Shown: piece by piece, positions 25,312 through 34,920 of the stretch
Position numbering within the stretch: position 1 is the stretch's first letter
Layout: every line of letters starts with the position of its first letter
Source of the DNA: RH-AL1 sp964244495
Lineage (GTDB): Bacteria; Pseudomonadota; Alphaproteobacteria; Rhizobiales; Beijerinckiaceae
NCBI GenBank assembly: GCA_964244495.1
Contig: CAXTIU010000001.1
Location: forward strand, 1-64,000
Length of the DNA: 64,000 bases
Reading direction: 5' to 3'
Made by a program: the position numbers and the translations under genes
Notes under the pieces: model-generated
What the model was told of the DNA's origin: nothing
What the model saw: the letters and a program-made list of their open reading frames with translations, nothing else
Databases searched by the model: none

Positions 25312-26712
25312 GTGTTCACCATCGCCATCATCGGCCGCCCGAACGTCGGCAAGTCGACCCTGTTCAACCGCCTCGTCGGCCGCAAGCTGGCGCTGGTCGA
25401 CGACCGCCCCGGCGTGACGCGCGACCGGCGCGAGGGCGAGGCCAAGCTCGGCGACCTCCGCTTCACGATCGTCGACACGGCCGGCCTGGAGGAAGGCGAC
25501 GCGGCCTCGCTGCCCGGGCGCACCCGCGCCCAGACCGAAGCGGCGATAGAAACCGCGGACGGCCTGCTCTTCGTGGTCGACGCTCGCGTCGGGCTGACCC
25601 CGGACGACCGTGCCTTCGCCGCCCTCGTCCGACGCGCCGGCAAGCCGCTCATCCTGATCGCCAACAAAGCCGAGGGCCGCGCCGGAGGCGACGGCGCGAT
25701 GGAAGCCTACCAGCTCGGCCTCGGCGACCCCATCCCGCTCTCCGCCGAGCACGGCGACGGCTTCTCCGAACTCTACGCCGCCCTGCTCGAGGCCCTGCCC
25801 GAGCAGACCGCGCTCGTCGAGGAGGAGGCGCAGGAGGAGGCGCGCACCTTCGACGACGAGGAGGACGGCAGCGAGCTCGACACCAGCAAGCCGCTGCGCA
25901 TCGCCGTGATCGGCCGCCCCAACGCCGGCAAGTCGACCCTGCTCAACAAGATCATAGGGGCCGAGCGGCTGCTCACCGGACCTGAGGCCGGTCTGACGCG
26001 TGATTCGATCTCGGTCGACGTCGAGTGGCGCGGCCGCAAGCTGAAGATGTTCGACACGGCCGGCCTGCGCCGCCGCGCCAAGGTCGAGGACAAGCTGGAG
26101 AAGCTGGCCGGCGCCGACGGGCTGCGCGCCGCCAAGTTCGCCGAGGTCGTGATCCTGCTCATCGACGCGACCACGCCTTTCGAGAAGCAGGACCTGACGC
26201 TCGCCGACCTCGTCGCGCGCGAGGGCCGGGCGCTGGTGATCGGGGTCAACAAGTGGGACCTTGTCGACGACAAGGCGGCCAAGCTTCACGCCCTCAGGGA
26301 GGAGGCGGTACGGTTACTGCCGCAGGTCAAGGGCGCGCCGGTGGTTCCGCTGTCGGGCATCACGGGCTTCGGCGTCGAGCGGCTGCTCGAGGCGGCGATG
26401 CAGGTGCAGGCGGTGTGGAACAAGCGCATCGCCACCGCCCGGCTCAACCGCTGGCTGATCGCGACCCTGGAGCACCATCCGCCGCCGGCTATTCAGGGGC
26501 GGCGCATCAAGATCCGCTACATGACGCAACTGCGCGCGCGGCCACCGTACTTCGTGATCTTCGGCAACCAGCTGACGGCGCTCCCGACGAGCTACGAGCG
26601 CTTCCTCGTCAACGGCATCCGGGAGGCCTTCACCCTGCCTGGCGTGCCGATCCGCATCTCGCGCAAGACGAGCGACAATCCTTACGAGCACCGCAAGAGC
26701 CGTCAACGCTGA
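25312..26712 (+). CDS. der: ribosome biogenesis GTPase Der (EngA)
   Basis: A double-GTPase needed for 50S subunit assembly. The first GTPase domain opens with GRPNVGKSTLFNRL and DTAGLEEGD, the second with GRPNAGKSTLLNKI and FDTAGLRRRAK, and both have NKxD-type motifs (NKAEG in the first, NKWDL in the second). A KH-like C-terminal domain ends at KTSDNPYEHRK. The first domain has NKAE rather than NKxD, a substitution that may change nucleotide affinity. Start is GTG 25312; length 466 residues is typical. Confidence 0.96.
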   Translation: MFTIAIIGRPNVGKSTLFNRLVGRKLALVDDRPGVTRDRREGEAKLGDLRFTIVDTAGLEEGDAASLPGRTRAQTEAAIETADGLLFVVDARVGLTPDDRAFAALVRRAGKPLILIANKAEGRAGGDGAMEAYQLGLGDPIPLSAEHGDGFSELYAALLEALPEQTALVEEEAQEEARTFDDEEDGSELDTSKPLRIAVIGRPNAGKSTLLNKIIGAERLLTGPEAGLTRDSISVDVEWRGRKLKMFDTAGLRRRAKVEDKLEKLAGADGLRAAKFAEVVILLIDATTPFEKQDLTLADLVAREGRALVIGVNKWDLVDDKAAKLHALREEAVRLLPQVKGAPVVPLSGITGFGVERLLEAAMQVQAVWNKRIATARLNRWLIATLEHHPPPAIQGRRIKIRYMTQLRARPPYFVIFGNQLTALPTSYERFLVNGIREAFTLPGVPIRISRKTSDNPYEHRKSRQR

Positions 26713-26827
26713 GACGACGGCACGGGACGTGCGCGGCGGCTCGCGGGAAAGGCCGATGCAGTTGAGGAGAACGACGGCGCCGGAACGAACCCTCGATGCA
26801 GCCGCCGCTGTGACCGGAGTGCCGAGG

Positions 26828-27244
26828 CTACTCGCCGATGACGTGCAACACGACCTCGCGCCGGTGCGGCCGGCTGCGATGCTCGAACAGGTATATGCCC
26901 TGCCAGGTGCCGAGCGCCATTCGGCTGGCGACGATCGGGATCGACAATTGCGTCTGGGTCAGCGCCGCCCTGATATGCGCCGGCATGTCGTCCGGGCCTT
27001 CCGCAGCGTGGACGTAGTCGTCGCCTTCCGGCGCGACACGCTCGAAGAAACGCTTGAGATCCGTTTGGACATCGGGGTCGGCGTTCTCCTGGATCAGCAG
27101 TGAGGCGGAGGTGTGCTTGCAGAAGACCGTCAGGAGGCCGCCGCGCCATGCCTGCGCTGACACGAACCCACTGACTGCCCCGGTGATCTCGGTCAAGCCC
27201 TTGCCACTGGTCGGGACGACGATATGGGTGACGGCTTGCCGCAT
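26828..27244 (-). CDS. YjbQ family protein (UPF0047)
   Basis: A 138-residue member of the YjbQ/UPF0047 family, some of which have weak thiamine-phosphate synthase activity; the true role is unknown. It contains the family signature FCKHTSASLLIQENADPDV and an acidic AEGPDDMPAHIR segment. ATG 27244 is chosen because HIVVPT then lies at the expected distance; an in-frame codon at 27262 would add six residues. It is divergent from lexA and convergent with der. Confidence 0.9.
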   Translation of the reverse strand: MRQAVTHIVVPTSGKGLTEITGAVSGFVSAQAWRGGLLTVFCKHTSASLLIQENADPDVQTDLKRFFERVAPEGDDYVHAAEGPDDMPAHIRAALTQTQLSIPIVASRMALGTWQGIYLFEHRSRPHRREVVLHVIGE

Positions 27245-27290
27245 GGGATGCACCCATAGCATCCAAAACGCGAAAGAACAAAAAGCATCC

Positions 27291-27328
27291 GTTCACTGTT
27301 TGTTTTCACGCCTGAATCGGTCTATAGA
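27291..27328 (+). promoter_or_regulatory. lexA promoter with SOS-type operator
   Basis: GTTC-N7-GTTT at 27291-27305 matches the alphaproteobacterial LexA box GTTC-N7-GTTC with one mismatch. It overlaps a -35 TTGTTT (27300-27305), which is 17 bases from a -10 TATAGA (27323-27328). This would give LexA autorepression. YjbQ reads away on the other strand and could share the control. Confidence 0.7.
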
Positions 27329-27393
27329 AAATCGACGATGTGGGTCGCGGCCACCGGCCGAGCCTGGCGGGCGTGATAGGTGCGGGTGATCGG

Positions 27394-28101
27394 ATGCTGA
27401 CCAGGAAACAGAGTGAACTCCTCCGCTTCATCAACGAGCGGTTGAAGGAGGCGGGCGTGCCGCCCTCCTTCGACGAGATGAAGGAGGCACTCGACCTGCG
27501 GTCGAAATCGGGCATCCACCGCCTGATCATCGCGCTGGAGGAGCGCGGCTTCATCCGACGCCTGCCGAATCGGGCGCGCGCCTTGGAAGTGTTGCGCCTG
27601 CCCGAATCATCCACGCCTTCCGCTCCCGCGCGGGCCAAGCGGTTCGAGCCGTCGGTGATCGAGGGCGATCTCGGACGGGTACGCCCCGCGGCGACAACAA
27701 GCGCGGACGATGGCCGGGGCGTGGTGACGATCCCGGTGATGGGCCGGATCGCCGCCGGCACGCCGATCAGCGCCCTGCAGAACAAGAGCCACACCGTCGC
27801 ACTGCCACCGGACATGCTGCCGTCCGGCGAGCATTACGCGCTGGAGGTGCGCGGCGATTCGATGATCGAGGCCGGCATCTTCGACGCCGACACGGTGGTG
27901 ATCCGCCGCCAGGACACGGCGGAAACGGGCGACATCATCGTGGCCCTCATCGACGACGAGGAAGCGACCTTGAAGCGGCTGCGCAAGCGCGGCGCCTCCA
28001 TCGCGCTGGAGGCGGCCAACCCGGCCTACGAGACCCGCATCTTCGGACCGGATCGCGTGCAGATCCAGGGCAAGCTGGTCAGCCTGATCCGTCGCTACTG
28101 A
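27394..28101 (+). CDS. lexA: SOS repressor LexA
   Basis: Represses DNA-damage genes and self-cleaves with RecA. The 235-residue protein has an N-terminal winged helix (MLTRKQSELLRFI to about residue 65), a linker, the cleavage site Ala121-Gly122 in GRIAAGTP, and the Ser156 (RGDSM) / Lys194 (ATLKRL) catalytic dyad. The linker is longer than in E. coli, as usual in alphaproteobacteria. ATG 27394 gives the conserved start. It is convergent with comEC, with only 13 bases between the genes. Confidence 0.96.
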   Translation: MLTRKQSELLRFINERLKEAGVPPSFDEMKEALDLRSKSGIHRLIIALEERGFIRRLPNRARALEVLRLPESSTPSAPARAKRFEPSVIEGDLGRVRPAATTSADDGRGVVTIPVMGRIAAGTPISALQNKSHTVALPPDMLPSGEHYALEVRGDSMIEAGIFDADTVVIRRQDTAETGDIIVALIDDEEATLKRLRKRGASIALEAANPAYETRIFGPDRVQIQGKLVSLIRRY

Positions 28102-28114
28102 TCCGCGCCTCAGC

Positions 28115-30337
28115 TCAGTTATCCGGAGAATGGGCGGTCCGCGTCGCGAATCGGTGCCGCCAAGGCTGCTTCGGTAGCGGCGACCACGGGCGATCCTCAT
28201 CCACGCCGCGCACGGCAAGGGTGGTGAAGGCATCCGATCCGGTGACGGCCTTGAGCGTGACGCTGCCCGTGCGCTTCAGTGAATCGCGGTCGATGACGAG
28301 CGGCGCGGCGCATCCCAGCGGGGCGACCAGCGGCGTCACCAGGACGCTCGCGCGCAGGCAATCCTCGGCGAAGGCGGAAGGGTCGAGGTCGACGGCGACC
28401 GCGCGTCCGTCGGCGAGGTGGGCGACGCAGCCGGTCTTGTCGCAGGCTCGTTTGTCGATCGCGTCCTTCGCCGGCCGCCCGTCGGCGTCGGCGCGCAGCC
28501 ATTGTTCCGCGTCGAAGGCGCTCGGGCGGGACCCGATCACGGTGAGACGGCCGTCGGCTTGGCGGACCGCGACGGCGTCGCCGCCCTGCGCCACCGCGAC
28601 GTCGAAGGCTGGGCCGCTCGCGGCGCCGAGCAGGCCGAGAGCTGCGAGCGGCACGGCTGTGAGGCGGAGGATCGGGCTGCGCCAGATCACCGCCGACAGC
28701 ACGGCGAGGGTGAAGAAGACGAGCGACCAGGGCGCGAAGGCCGGCAGGTGCAGGCTGGCGCCCGGCAGCGAGCCGACGAGGCGGGCGGCCCACATGATGA
28801 TGGCGATGCCGGCGCCCACATAGTGCCAGACGAAGGCGTCGAGGCCGAGCGGGTAAAGGAGCGTGCCGAGCAGCGCGCCGGGGACGGCGAACACCTCGAT
28901 GATGGTCAGGGTCAGCGGATTGCCGAGCAGGACGTAGGGGTTCACCTCGTGGAAGCCGTAGGCCATGAACGGCGCGGTGGCGCTCGTCGCGCAGAAGGTG
29001 GCGAAGAGCGCTTGCCGCCATCCATGCCCTTTACGGCGGGAGAACCAGCCGCCGCGCCCACCCGCCCGCGCCGGCACCACGACGTCGTCGCGCGGCGCGG
29101 TGGCGGCCCGCGCCTCGTAAACGGCGACGAGCGCCGCCACCGCCGCGAACGACAGCTGAAAGCTTGCGCCGAGCAGCGCCTCGGGCTGGAGGAGCAGCAC
29201 CGCGAGCGCCGCCAGCGCGAGATTGCGCATGGTGAGCGCGCGGCGGTCCAGGATCACGGCGGCGAGCACGATCAACGTCATGAACAACGCGCGCTCCGTG
29301 CCGATCCGCGAGCCGGTGGCGACGTCGTAGGCCGCCGCAGCGACCATCGCCGCACCGGCCGCCCACTTCTTGGTGGCGCCGTGCAGGGCGCAGGTCCGGC
29401 TCAGCGCGAGCAGGCGGCGCAGCCCGACGAAGAAGATGCCGGCGACCAGCGTCATCTGCACGCCCGAGATAGTCACCACGTGGAAGATGCCGGCCTCGCG
29501 GATCAGGCTCTTCGCGGTCTCGGACAGCATGTCGCGCTTGCCGGTGACCATAGCGGCCGCGATGGCGCCGGCGTCCCCGCCCACCGTGCGGTCGACACGT
29601 TGGGCGAGCGCGTTGCGGGCACGGTCGATCGCCGTGGCGGCGCGCAGCCAAATGTCGGGCGGTTCCGGCGGGTCGGCGGCCTCGATGCGGCCGAGCACGT
29701 TGCCGACCGCCCCGATGCGGGCGAACCAAGCGTCGCGGGCGAAATCATAGCCGCCGGGCTGCGCGGCGCGCGAGGGCGGCAGCAGGCGCGCCTTCAGTTC
29801 GACGTAGGCGCCGGCCTCGAAATCCGGCGTGTGCCGGGTCGTGAGGCGTAGGCGGTAGGGCGTGCGATCTGGATCGAGGTCATCGCTGGCCGCGACCCGC
29901 AAGACGAAGCGCGCGCCCTCGCGGCGCAAGTCCATCTCCTCGATCGTCCCCTGGACGGTGACGATGCGGATCCGATCCAGCACCGGCGCGGCGAGCCGGG
30001 CCGTCCGCCAGCCCGCCGCCGCCATGCCGCCGAGGATCGACGCCGCGGCGACCAGCGTCATGTAAACACGGGTGTGGCGACGCGAAGCGAGCGCGAGGAC
30101 GGCCAGCGCGATCGTCAGGCCGCTGGTCAGCGGCAGCGAAGGCTCGCGATCGGCGGTGAAGTAGAGGACGACGCCGCTACCCACCGCCGCCGGCACCCAG
30201 AGGAAGAAACGCCGATGGTCGGCCTCGACCTCGAAGGCCTTCGTCAGGGCGGCGGGCAGGCTGCGGATCGACCACCGCGCCGGCGCGGCGCGGCGGCCGG
30301 CGCTCCCTTCGAGTGTGGTGCCGGCGGCTGCCGTCAT
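28115..30337 (-). CDS. ComEC/Rec2 family membrane protein
   Basis: A 740-residue polytopic protein of the ComEC family, which forms the inner-membrane channel for single-stranded DNA in competent bacteria. It has an N-terminal hydrophobic segment, an OB-like extracytoplasmic region, the competence-domain core (VTISGVQMTLVAG, GTERALFMT) and several more helices. Residues from about 570 form a soluble tail that resembles a shortened, degenerate beta-lactamase domain; no clear metal motif is seen. ATG 30337 has a GGACGG upstream; ATG 30364 is also possible. It is divergent from gltX. Confidence 0.88.
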   Translation of the reverse strand: MTAAAGTTLEGSAGRRAAPARWSIRSLPAALTKAFEVEADHRRFFLWVPAAVGSGVVLYFTADREPSLPLTSGLTIALAVLALASRRHTRVYMTLVAAASILGGMAAAGWRTARLAAPVLDRIRIVTVQGTIEEMDLRREGARFVLRVAASDDLDPDRTPYRLRLTTRHTPDFEAGAYVELKARLLPPSRAAQPGGYDFARDAWFARIGAVGNVLGRIEAADPPEPPDIWLRAATAIDRARNALAQRVDRTVGGDAGAIAAAMVTGKRDMLSETAKSLIREAGIFHVVTISGVQMTLVAGIFFVGLRRLLALSRTCALHGATKKWAAGAAMVAAAAYDVATGSRIGTERALFMTLIVLAAVILDRRALTMRNLALAALAVLLLQPEALLGASFQLSFAAVAALVAVYEARAATAPRDDVVVPARAGGRGGWFSRRKGHGWRQALFATFCATSATAPFMAYGFHEVNPYVLLGNPLTLTIIEVFAVPGALLGTLLYPLGLDAFVWHYVGAGIAIIMWAARLVGSLPGASLHLPAFAPWSLVFFTLAVLSAVIWRSPILRLTAVPLAALGLLGAASGPAFDVAVAQGGDAVAVRQADGRLTVIGSRPSAFDAEQWLRADADGRPAKDAIDKRACDKTGCVAHLADGRAVAVDLDPSAFAEDCLRASVLVTPLVAPLGCAAPLVIDRDSLKRTGSVTLKAVTGSDAFTTLAVRGVDEDRPWSPLPKQPWRHRFATRTAHSPDN

Positions 30338-30508
30338 CGATCCGTCCGTCAGGAACGCGCCCATCGATCGTGGCGCGGCTCAAGGCGGCTCTCGGACGGT
30401 GAAGCGCCGGCGCGGCAGCCTTGACTTTCCCCCATGCTACACGACAAACGGCAGCCCGTAAGGGGCGCCGCAGCCGGTCGCTCCTTCGCAGGAAGGTGCC
30501 CCCACAGC

Positions 30509-31921
30509 ATGGTCGACGTCGTCACGCGGTTCGCCCCGTCCCCGACCGGCTTCCTCCACATCGGCGGGGCTCGCACGGCTCTGTTCAACTGGCTCTACGC
30601 GCGGCGGTTCGGCGGTCGCATGATGCTGCGCATCGAGGACACCGATCGCGAGCGCTCGACCCCCGAGGCCATCGCTGCGATCATCGACGGGCTCGACTGG
30701 CTCGGCCTGAAGTGGGACGGCGAAGTGGTCTATCAGTTTCAGCGCGCCGAGCGGCACCGCGCCGTCGTCGACGACCTGCTGGCGAGTGGCAACGCTTACC
30801 GCTGCTACACCAGCCAGGCCGAGCTCGACGCCATGCGCGAGCGGGCGCGCGCGGAGAAGCGGCCGCCCCGCTACGACGGTCGCTGGCGCGACCGCGACCC
30901 GGCCGAGGCGCCGCCGGGCGTCGCGCCGGTGATCCGGTTGCGCGCGCCGCAAACGGGGGACACGAACGTCGATGACAAGGTGCAGGGCCGCGTCACCTGG
31001 GCCAACAAGGACCTCGACGACCTCGTGCTGCTGCGCTCCGACGGCACGCCGACCTACATGCTGGCGGTGGTGGTCGACGACCACGACATGGGCGTCACGC
31101 AGATCATCCGGGGCGACGACCACCTCACCAACGCGGCGCGGCAAGCGCAGATCTACCAGGCGCTGGACTGGACCGTGCCGGCGATGGCGCACATCCCGCT
31201 CATCCATGGCTCGGACGGCGCCAAGCTGTCGAAGCGGCACGGGGCGCTCGGGGTCGACGCCTACCGGGCAAGGGGCTATCTGCCGGAAGCGCTCCGCAAC
31301 TACCTCGTGCGGCTCGGCTGGTCGCAGGGCGACCGCGAGTTCTTCACGACGCTGGAGATGATCGATGCCTTCGATCTCGGGGCGATCGGTCGTTCCGCGG
31401 CGCGCTTCGATTTCGCCAAGCTCGAGAACGTGAATGGCCACTACATGCGGGCGGCGAGCTGCCAGGCGCTGGTCGAGGCGCTCGAGAAGGCCCTGCCCTA
31501 CCTCGATGGGAACGGCCCGAAGAGCCTCGACGCCGCCGAGCGCGCGAAGCTGCTCGCCGCGATGCCGGGGCTGAAGGAGCGGGCCAAGACGCTGGTGGAA
31601 CTGCTCGACGGTGCCGCCTTCCTGTTCAGTTCGCGCCCGTTGCCGATGGACGCCAAGGCGCAGGCGATCCTGGCGACGGGGCGGTCGCACATCGTCGCCC
31701 TGCTCGCCCGCTTCGAGGCGTTGCGCGGCAGCTGGACGGCGCCCGTGATCGAGGCCGACGTCCGCGCCTACGTCGCGGAAGCGAAGGTCAAGCTCGGCGA
31801 GGTCGCCCAGCCCCTTCGCGCCGTGCTGACCGGCCGCTCGGTGTCGCCGGGCGTCTTCGACGTTTTCGAGGTTTTGGGGCGTGAGGAGAGCCTGGGCCGC
31901 ATGCGGGATCAGGCCAGTTGA
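30509..31921 (+). CDS. gltX: glutamyl-tRNA synthetase (copy 1)
   Basis: Charges glutamate onto tRNA. The 470-residue class I synthetase has the HIGH-type motif HIGGART at residues 17-23 and the KMSKS-type motif KLSKRHG. The C-terminal anticodon-binding region is present. ATG 30509 gives the usual TRFAPSPTG start. A second gltX lies at 43774; organisms with two copies often use one to misacylate tRNA-Gln, with correction by GatCAB. Which copy does which cannot be told here. Confidence 0.95.
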   Translation: MVDVVTRFAPSPTGFLHIGGARTALFNWLYARRFGGRMMLRIEDTDRERSTPEAIAAIIDGLDWLGLKWDGEVVYQFQRAERHRAVVDDLLASGNAYRCYTSQAELDAMRERARAEKRPPRYDGRWRDRDPAEAPPGVAPVIRLRAPQTGDTNVDDKVQGRVTWANKDLDDLVLLRSDGTPTYMLAVVVDDHDMGVTQIIRGDDHLTNAARQAQIYQALDWTVPAMAHIPLIHGSDGAKLSKRHGALGVDAYRARGYLPEALRNYLVRLGWSQGDREFFTTLEMIDAFDLGAIGRSAARFDFAKLENVNGHYMRAASCQALVEALEKALPYLDGNGPKSLDAAERAKLLAAMPGLKERAKTLVELLDGAAFLFSSRPLPMDAKAQAILATGRSHIVALLARFEALRGSWTAPVIEADVRAYVAEAKVKLGEVAQPLRAVLTGRSVSPGVFDVFEVLGREESLGRMRDQAS

Positions 31922-31998
31922 GCGCGAGGTCCGCTGCCGAGCGGGATCGCGCATGGGGAAAAATCAACCCGTCGCGGCTCGGCACGTCGAGTCTTGTG

Positions 31999-32022
31999 GC
32001 CCATGCGCCTATGGGCTAATCG
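31999..32022 (+). promoter_or_regulatory. inverted repeat in the gltA leader
   Basis: GCCCAT and ATGGGC form a perfect 6-bp inverted repeat around GCGCCT. It falls between TTGTGG (31995-32000 region) and TAATCG 17 bases downstream, a weak sigma-70-like pair. Either an operator or chance. Confidence 0.3.
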
Positions 32023-32099
32023 TGCTGAATGATACGCGACGTTGGCGGTTCTATGGCGGCGGGACGTCGGCGCATCCTTAAGCTTCAGAAGGGTCGTTC

Positions 32100-33389
32100 A
32101 TGAGCACAGGTGCTGGATCCCTCGCGGTCGCCGACAAGTCGATCGCCCTGCCTCGGAAGGACGGCGTCCTAGGCCCCGCCGTTCTCGACATCTCCAAACT
32201 CTACGCCCAATCGGGCATGTTCACCTACGATCCCGGCTTCACCTCCACCGCGAGCTGCGAATCGAAGATCACCTTCATCGACGGCGACGAGGGCGTGCTG
32301 CTGTACCGCGGCTACCCGATCGAGCAGCTCGCCGAGAAGGGTTCGTTCCTGGAGACGTGCTACCTCCTCCTGCACGGCGACCTGCCGACGAAGGAGCAGG
32401 CGGCGGATTTCGAGTTCCGGGTCCAGCGCCACACGATGGTGCACGAGCAGATGTCGCGCTTCTTCCAGGGCTTCCGCCGCGACGCCCATCCGATGGCGGT
32501 GATGGTCGGATCGATCGGCGCCCTGTCGGCCTTCTACCACGACTCGACGGACATCTCCGATCCGACGGTGCGGATGATCGCGTCGATGCGGCTCATCGCC
32601 AAGGTGCCGACGCTGGCGGCGATGGCGTACAAGTACACGATTGGTCAGCCGTTCGTGTACCCCGACAACAACCTCGACTACAGCTCCAACTTCCTGAAGA
32701 TGTGCTACGCGGTGCCCTGCGAGGAGTACAAGGTGGATCCAGTGCTGGCGAAAGCCCTGGACAAGATCTTCATCCTCCACGCCGACCACGAGCAGAACGC
32801 TTCAACCTCGACGGTGCGACTGGCCGGTTCGTCGGGCGCCAACCCCTTCGCCTGCATCGCCGCCGGCACGGCCTGCCTGTGGGGACCCGCCCACGGCGGC
32901 GCCAACGAGGCCGCCCTGAAAATGCTCGCCGAGATCGGCTCGGTGAAGAACATCCCGAAGTTCGTCGAGCGCGCCAAGGACAAGAACGACCCGTTCCGCC
33001 TGATGGGCTTCGGCCACCGGGTCTACAAGAACTACGACCCGCGCGCCAAGATCATGCAGAAGACCTGTCACGAGGTGCTCAGCATAACCGGCACGGGCGA
33101 CGATCCGCTGCTCGACGTCGCCGTGGAGCTGGAGCGCATCGCGCTGTCGGACGACTACTTCATCGAGAAGAAGCTGTACCCCAACATCGACTTCTACTCG
33201 GGCATCACGCTCAAGGCGATGGGCTTTCCGACGGCCATGTTCACCGTGCTGTTCACCGTCGCCCGCACCGCCGGCTGGATCGCGCAGTGGAAGGAGATGA
33301 TCGAGGATCCTTATCAGAAGATCGGTAGGCCTCGACAGCTTTACACCGGAGAGGCCAAGCGCGACTACGTGCCTGCGGCCGAGCGCTGA
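32100..33389 (+). CDS. gltA: citrate synthase
   Basis: Entry enzyme of the TCA cycle: oxaloacetate plus acetyl-CoA gives citrate. The 429-residue type II (hexameric, proteobacterial) enzyme has the catalytic histidine region LHADHEQNASTSTVR and the GFGHRVYKNYDPRAK block. The start ATG 32100 has AGAAGGG about 8 bases upstream. It stands alone with a 178-base leader and probably has its own promoter. Confidence 0.97.
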   Translation: MSTGAGSLAVADKSIALPRKDGVLGPAVLDISKLYAQSGMFTYDPGFTSTASCESKITFIDGDEGVLLYRGYPIEQLAEKGSFLETCYLLLHGDLPTKEQAADFEFRVQRHTMVHEQMSRFFQGFRRDAHPMAVMVGSIGALSAFYHDSTDISDPTVRMIASMRLIAKVPTLAAMAYKYTIGQPFVYPDNNLDYSSNFLKMCYAVPCEEYKVDPVLAKALDKIFILHADHEQNASTSTVRLAGSSGANPFACIAAGTACLWGPAHGGANEAALKMLAEIGSVKNIPKFVERAKDKNDPFRLMGFGHRVYKNYDPRAKIMQKTCHEVLSITGTGDDPLLDVAVELERIALSDDYFIEKKLYPNIDFYSGITLKAMGFPTAMFTVLFTVARTAGWIAQWKEMIEDPYQKIGRPRQLYTGEAKRDYVPAAER

Positions 33390-33520
33390 CGCGATCCCGC
33401 CCGGCCGGACGCGGCGGGGCCACCTTCCGTGCCCAGCCGGGCCTGAGGCCTTTCGCCGGCCTTGCGGCACGTCGGGGAATGCCGATTTTGGGTCCAGTCA
33501 GACCGTGATCGGATCCCAGC

Positions 33521-34792
33521 ATGACCCATGACCAGAGCGCGCGAGCCGCCAGACTGCCCGAGATCGGCGCGCGGATCATCGAAGCCGACATCGTCGTCTC
33601 GGGGGCCGGCGCGACCGGTCTCGCCGCCGCGCTCGCGCTGGGACGGGCTGGCCACACCGTCGTCTGCGCCGGGGTCTCGGACATGCGCTCGAGCGGGCGC
33701 ACCGTCGCTCTGTTCGAGGGATCGCTGCGCTTCCTGCGTTCCATCGGGGTCGGCGACCGCCTGGAGCGGGTCGCGCAGCGTATCCGGTCGATCGAGATCG
33801 TCGACGACACCGGCGCGCGTGTCGCGGCCCCGCCGCTGAGCCTGGACGCGTCGGAGATCGGTCTCGACGCGCTCGGCGCCAACATCGAGACCGACAAGCT
33901 CATCGCGCTGCTGCGCGACGAAGCGGCGGCCATGCCCAACGTGCATCTCACCGACGCGCCTTTGCGGGGCATCACCCTCGACGAGGACGCCGTTCGGGCC
34001 AGCGACGCGATGGGTCGGACCTTCACCGCGAGCCTCATCGCCGCCGCCGACGGGCGCCGCTCGCCGACCCGCTCCGCCGCGAAGATCGCTGCGCGGACCT
34101 GGACCTATCCCCAGGTCGCGATCACCGCCTTGGTCAGCCATCGCAAGCCGCACGGCGATCGCTCGTTCGAGTTTCACACGCGCGGCGGACCCTGCACGCT
34201 CGTTCCCTTGGGAGGCGCCGCCGACCATCCGCATCGCTCCTCGCTGGTATGGCTGATGAGCCCGAACGAGGCCGCGCGCCGCCGGATGCTCGGCGACGCG
34301 GAACTCGCGGTCGAGTTGCAGCATCAGACGCGCTCGGTCGTCGGGCGCATCACGTTCGAGGCGGCCAGGGGCGTGTTCCCGATGAGCGGTCTCAAGGTCA
34401 ATCGTCTGGCCGCTCGGCGGGTCGTACTTCTGGGCGAGGCGGCCCACGCCTTCCCGCCGCTCGCCGCGCAGGGCCTCAATCTCAGCTTGCGCGACATCAT
34501 GCAGCTCGTCTCCACGCTCGCCGACGCGCGCGGCCGCGATCTCGAACTGGGATCGCCCGCCGCGCTGCAGCCCTACGAGCGGGCGCGCCGGCGCGACGTC
34601 GCGCTGCGCACGAACGGCGTCGACGTGCTGAACCGTTCGATCATCACCGATTTCGGCCCGGTCGACGCGGCGCGCGGTATCGGTACGGCGGCCTTGCGCC
34701 TCATCGGGCCGCTGCGGCGCGCGGTGATGCGCGAAGGCATCCTGCCGCCTTCGCCGCTCGGTGATGCCTGCGCCACGTGGGCTGTGCCTTGA
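33521..34792 (+). CDS. UbiH/COQ6-type FAD-dependent hydroxylase
   Basis: Probably hydroxylates a ubiquinone-ring precursor. The 423-residue flavoprotein has the Rossmann motif SGAGATGLAAALALGRAG (about residues 28-45) and the second FAD motif LGEAAHAFPPLAAQGLNL; the usual GD is GE here. A stretch of about 25 residues precedes the FAD motif. UbiH, UbiF, UbiI and UbiL paralogues cannot be separated by eye. No other ubi gene is adjacent. Confidence 0.87.
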   Translation: MTHDQSARAARLPEIGARIIEADIVVSGAGATGLAAALALGRAGHTVVCAGVSDMRSSGRTVALFEGSLRFLRSIGVGDRLERVAQRIRSIEIVDDTGARVAAPPLSLDASEIGLDALGANIETDKLIALLRDEAAAMPNVHLTDAPLRGITLDEDAVRASDAMGRTFTASLIAAADGRRSPTRSAAKIAARTWTYPQVAITALVSHRKPHGDRSFEFHTRGGPCTLVPLGGAADHPHRSSLVWLMSPNEAARRRMLGDAELAVELQHQTRSVVGRITFEAARGVFPMSGLKVNRLAARRVVLLGEAAHAFPPLAAQGLNLSLRDIMQLVSTLADARGRDLELGSPAALQPYERARRRDVALRTNGVDVLNRSIITDFGPVDAARGIGTAALRLIGPLRRAVMREGILPPSPLGDACATWAVP

Positions 34793-34875
34793 CCAGCAAC
34801 AGTTTCGGTCCAGCCGACGCTGTCGCGGCCAAGGAAGCGACCGCCAGCCGCGTGCCGCCGTTGATCACGCCATCA

Positions 34876-34900
34876 GGAACCTCACCCTGACCAGAACATT
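34876..34900 (+). promoter_or_regulatory. possible EcfG (general stress) promoter
   Basis: GGAAC at 34876-34880, 16 bases, then CATT at 34897-34900 resembles the alphaproteobacterial EcfG consensus GGAAC-N16/17-CGTT with one mismatch. It precedes the DUF3072 gene, with the ribosome-binding site at 34909-34914. Confidence 0.4.
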
Positions 34901-34920
34901 GTAGGAACAAGGAGATTGCC

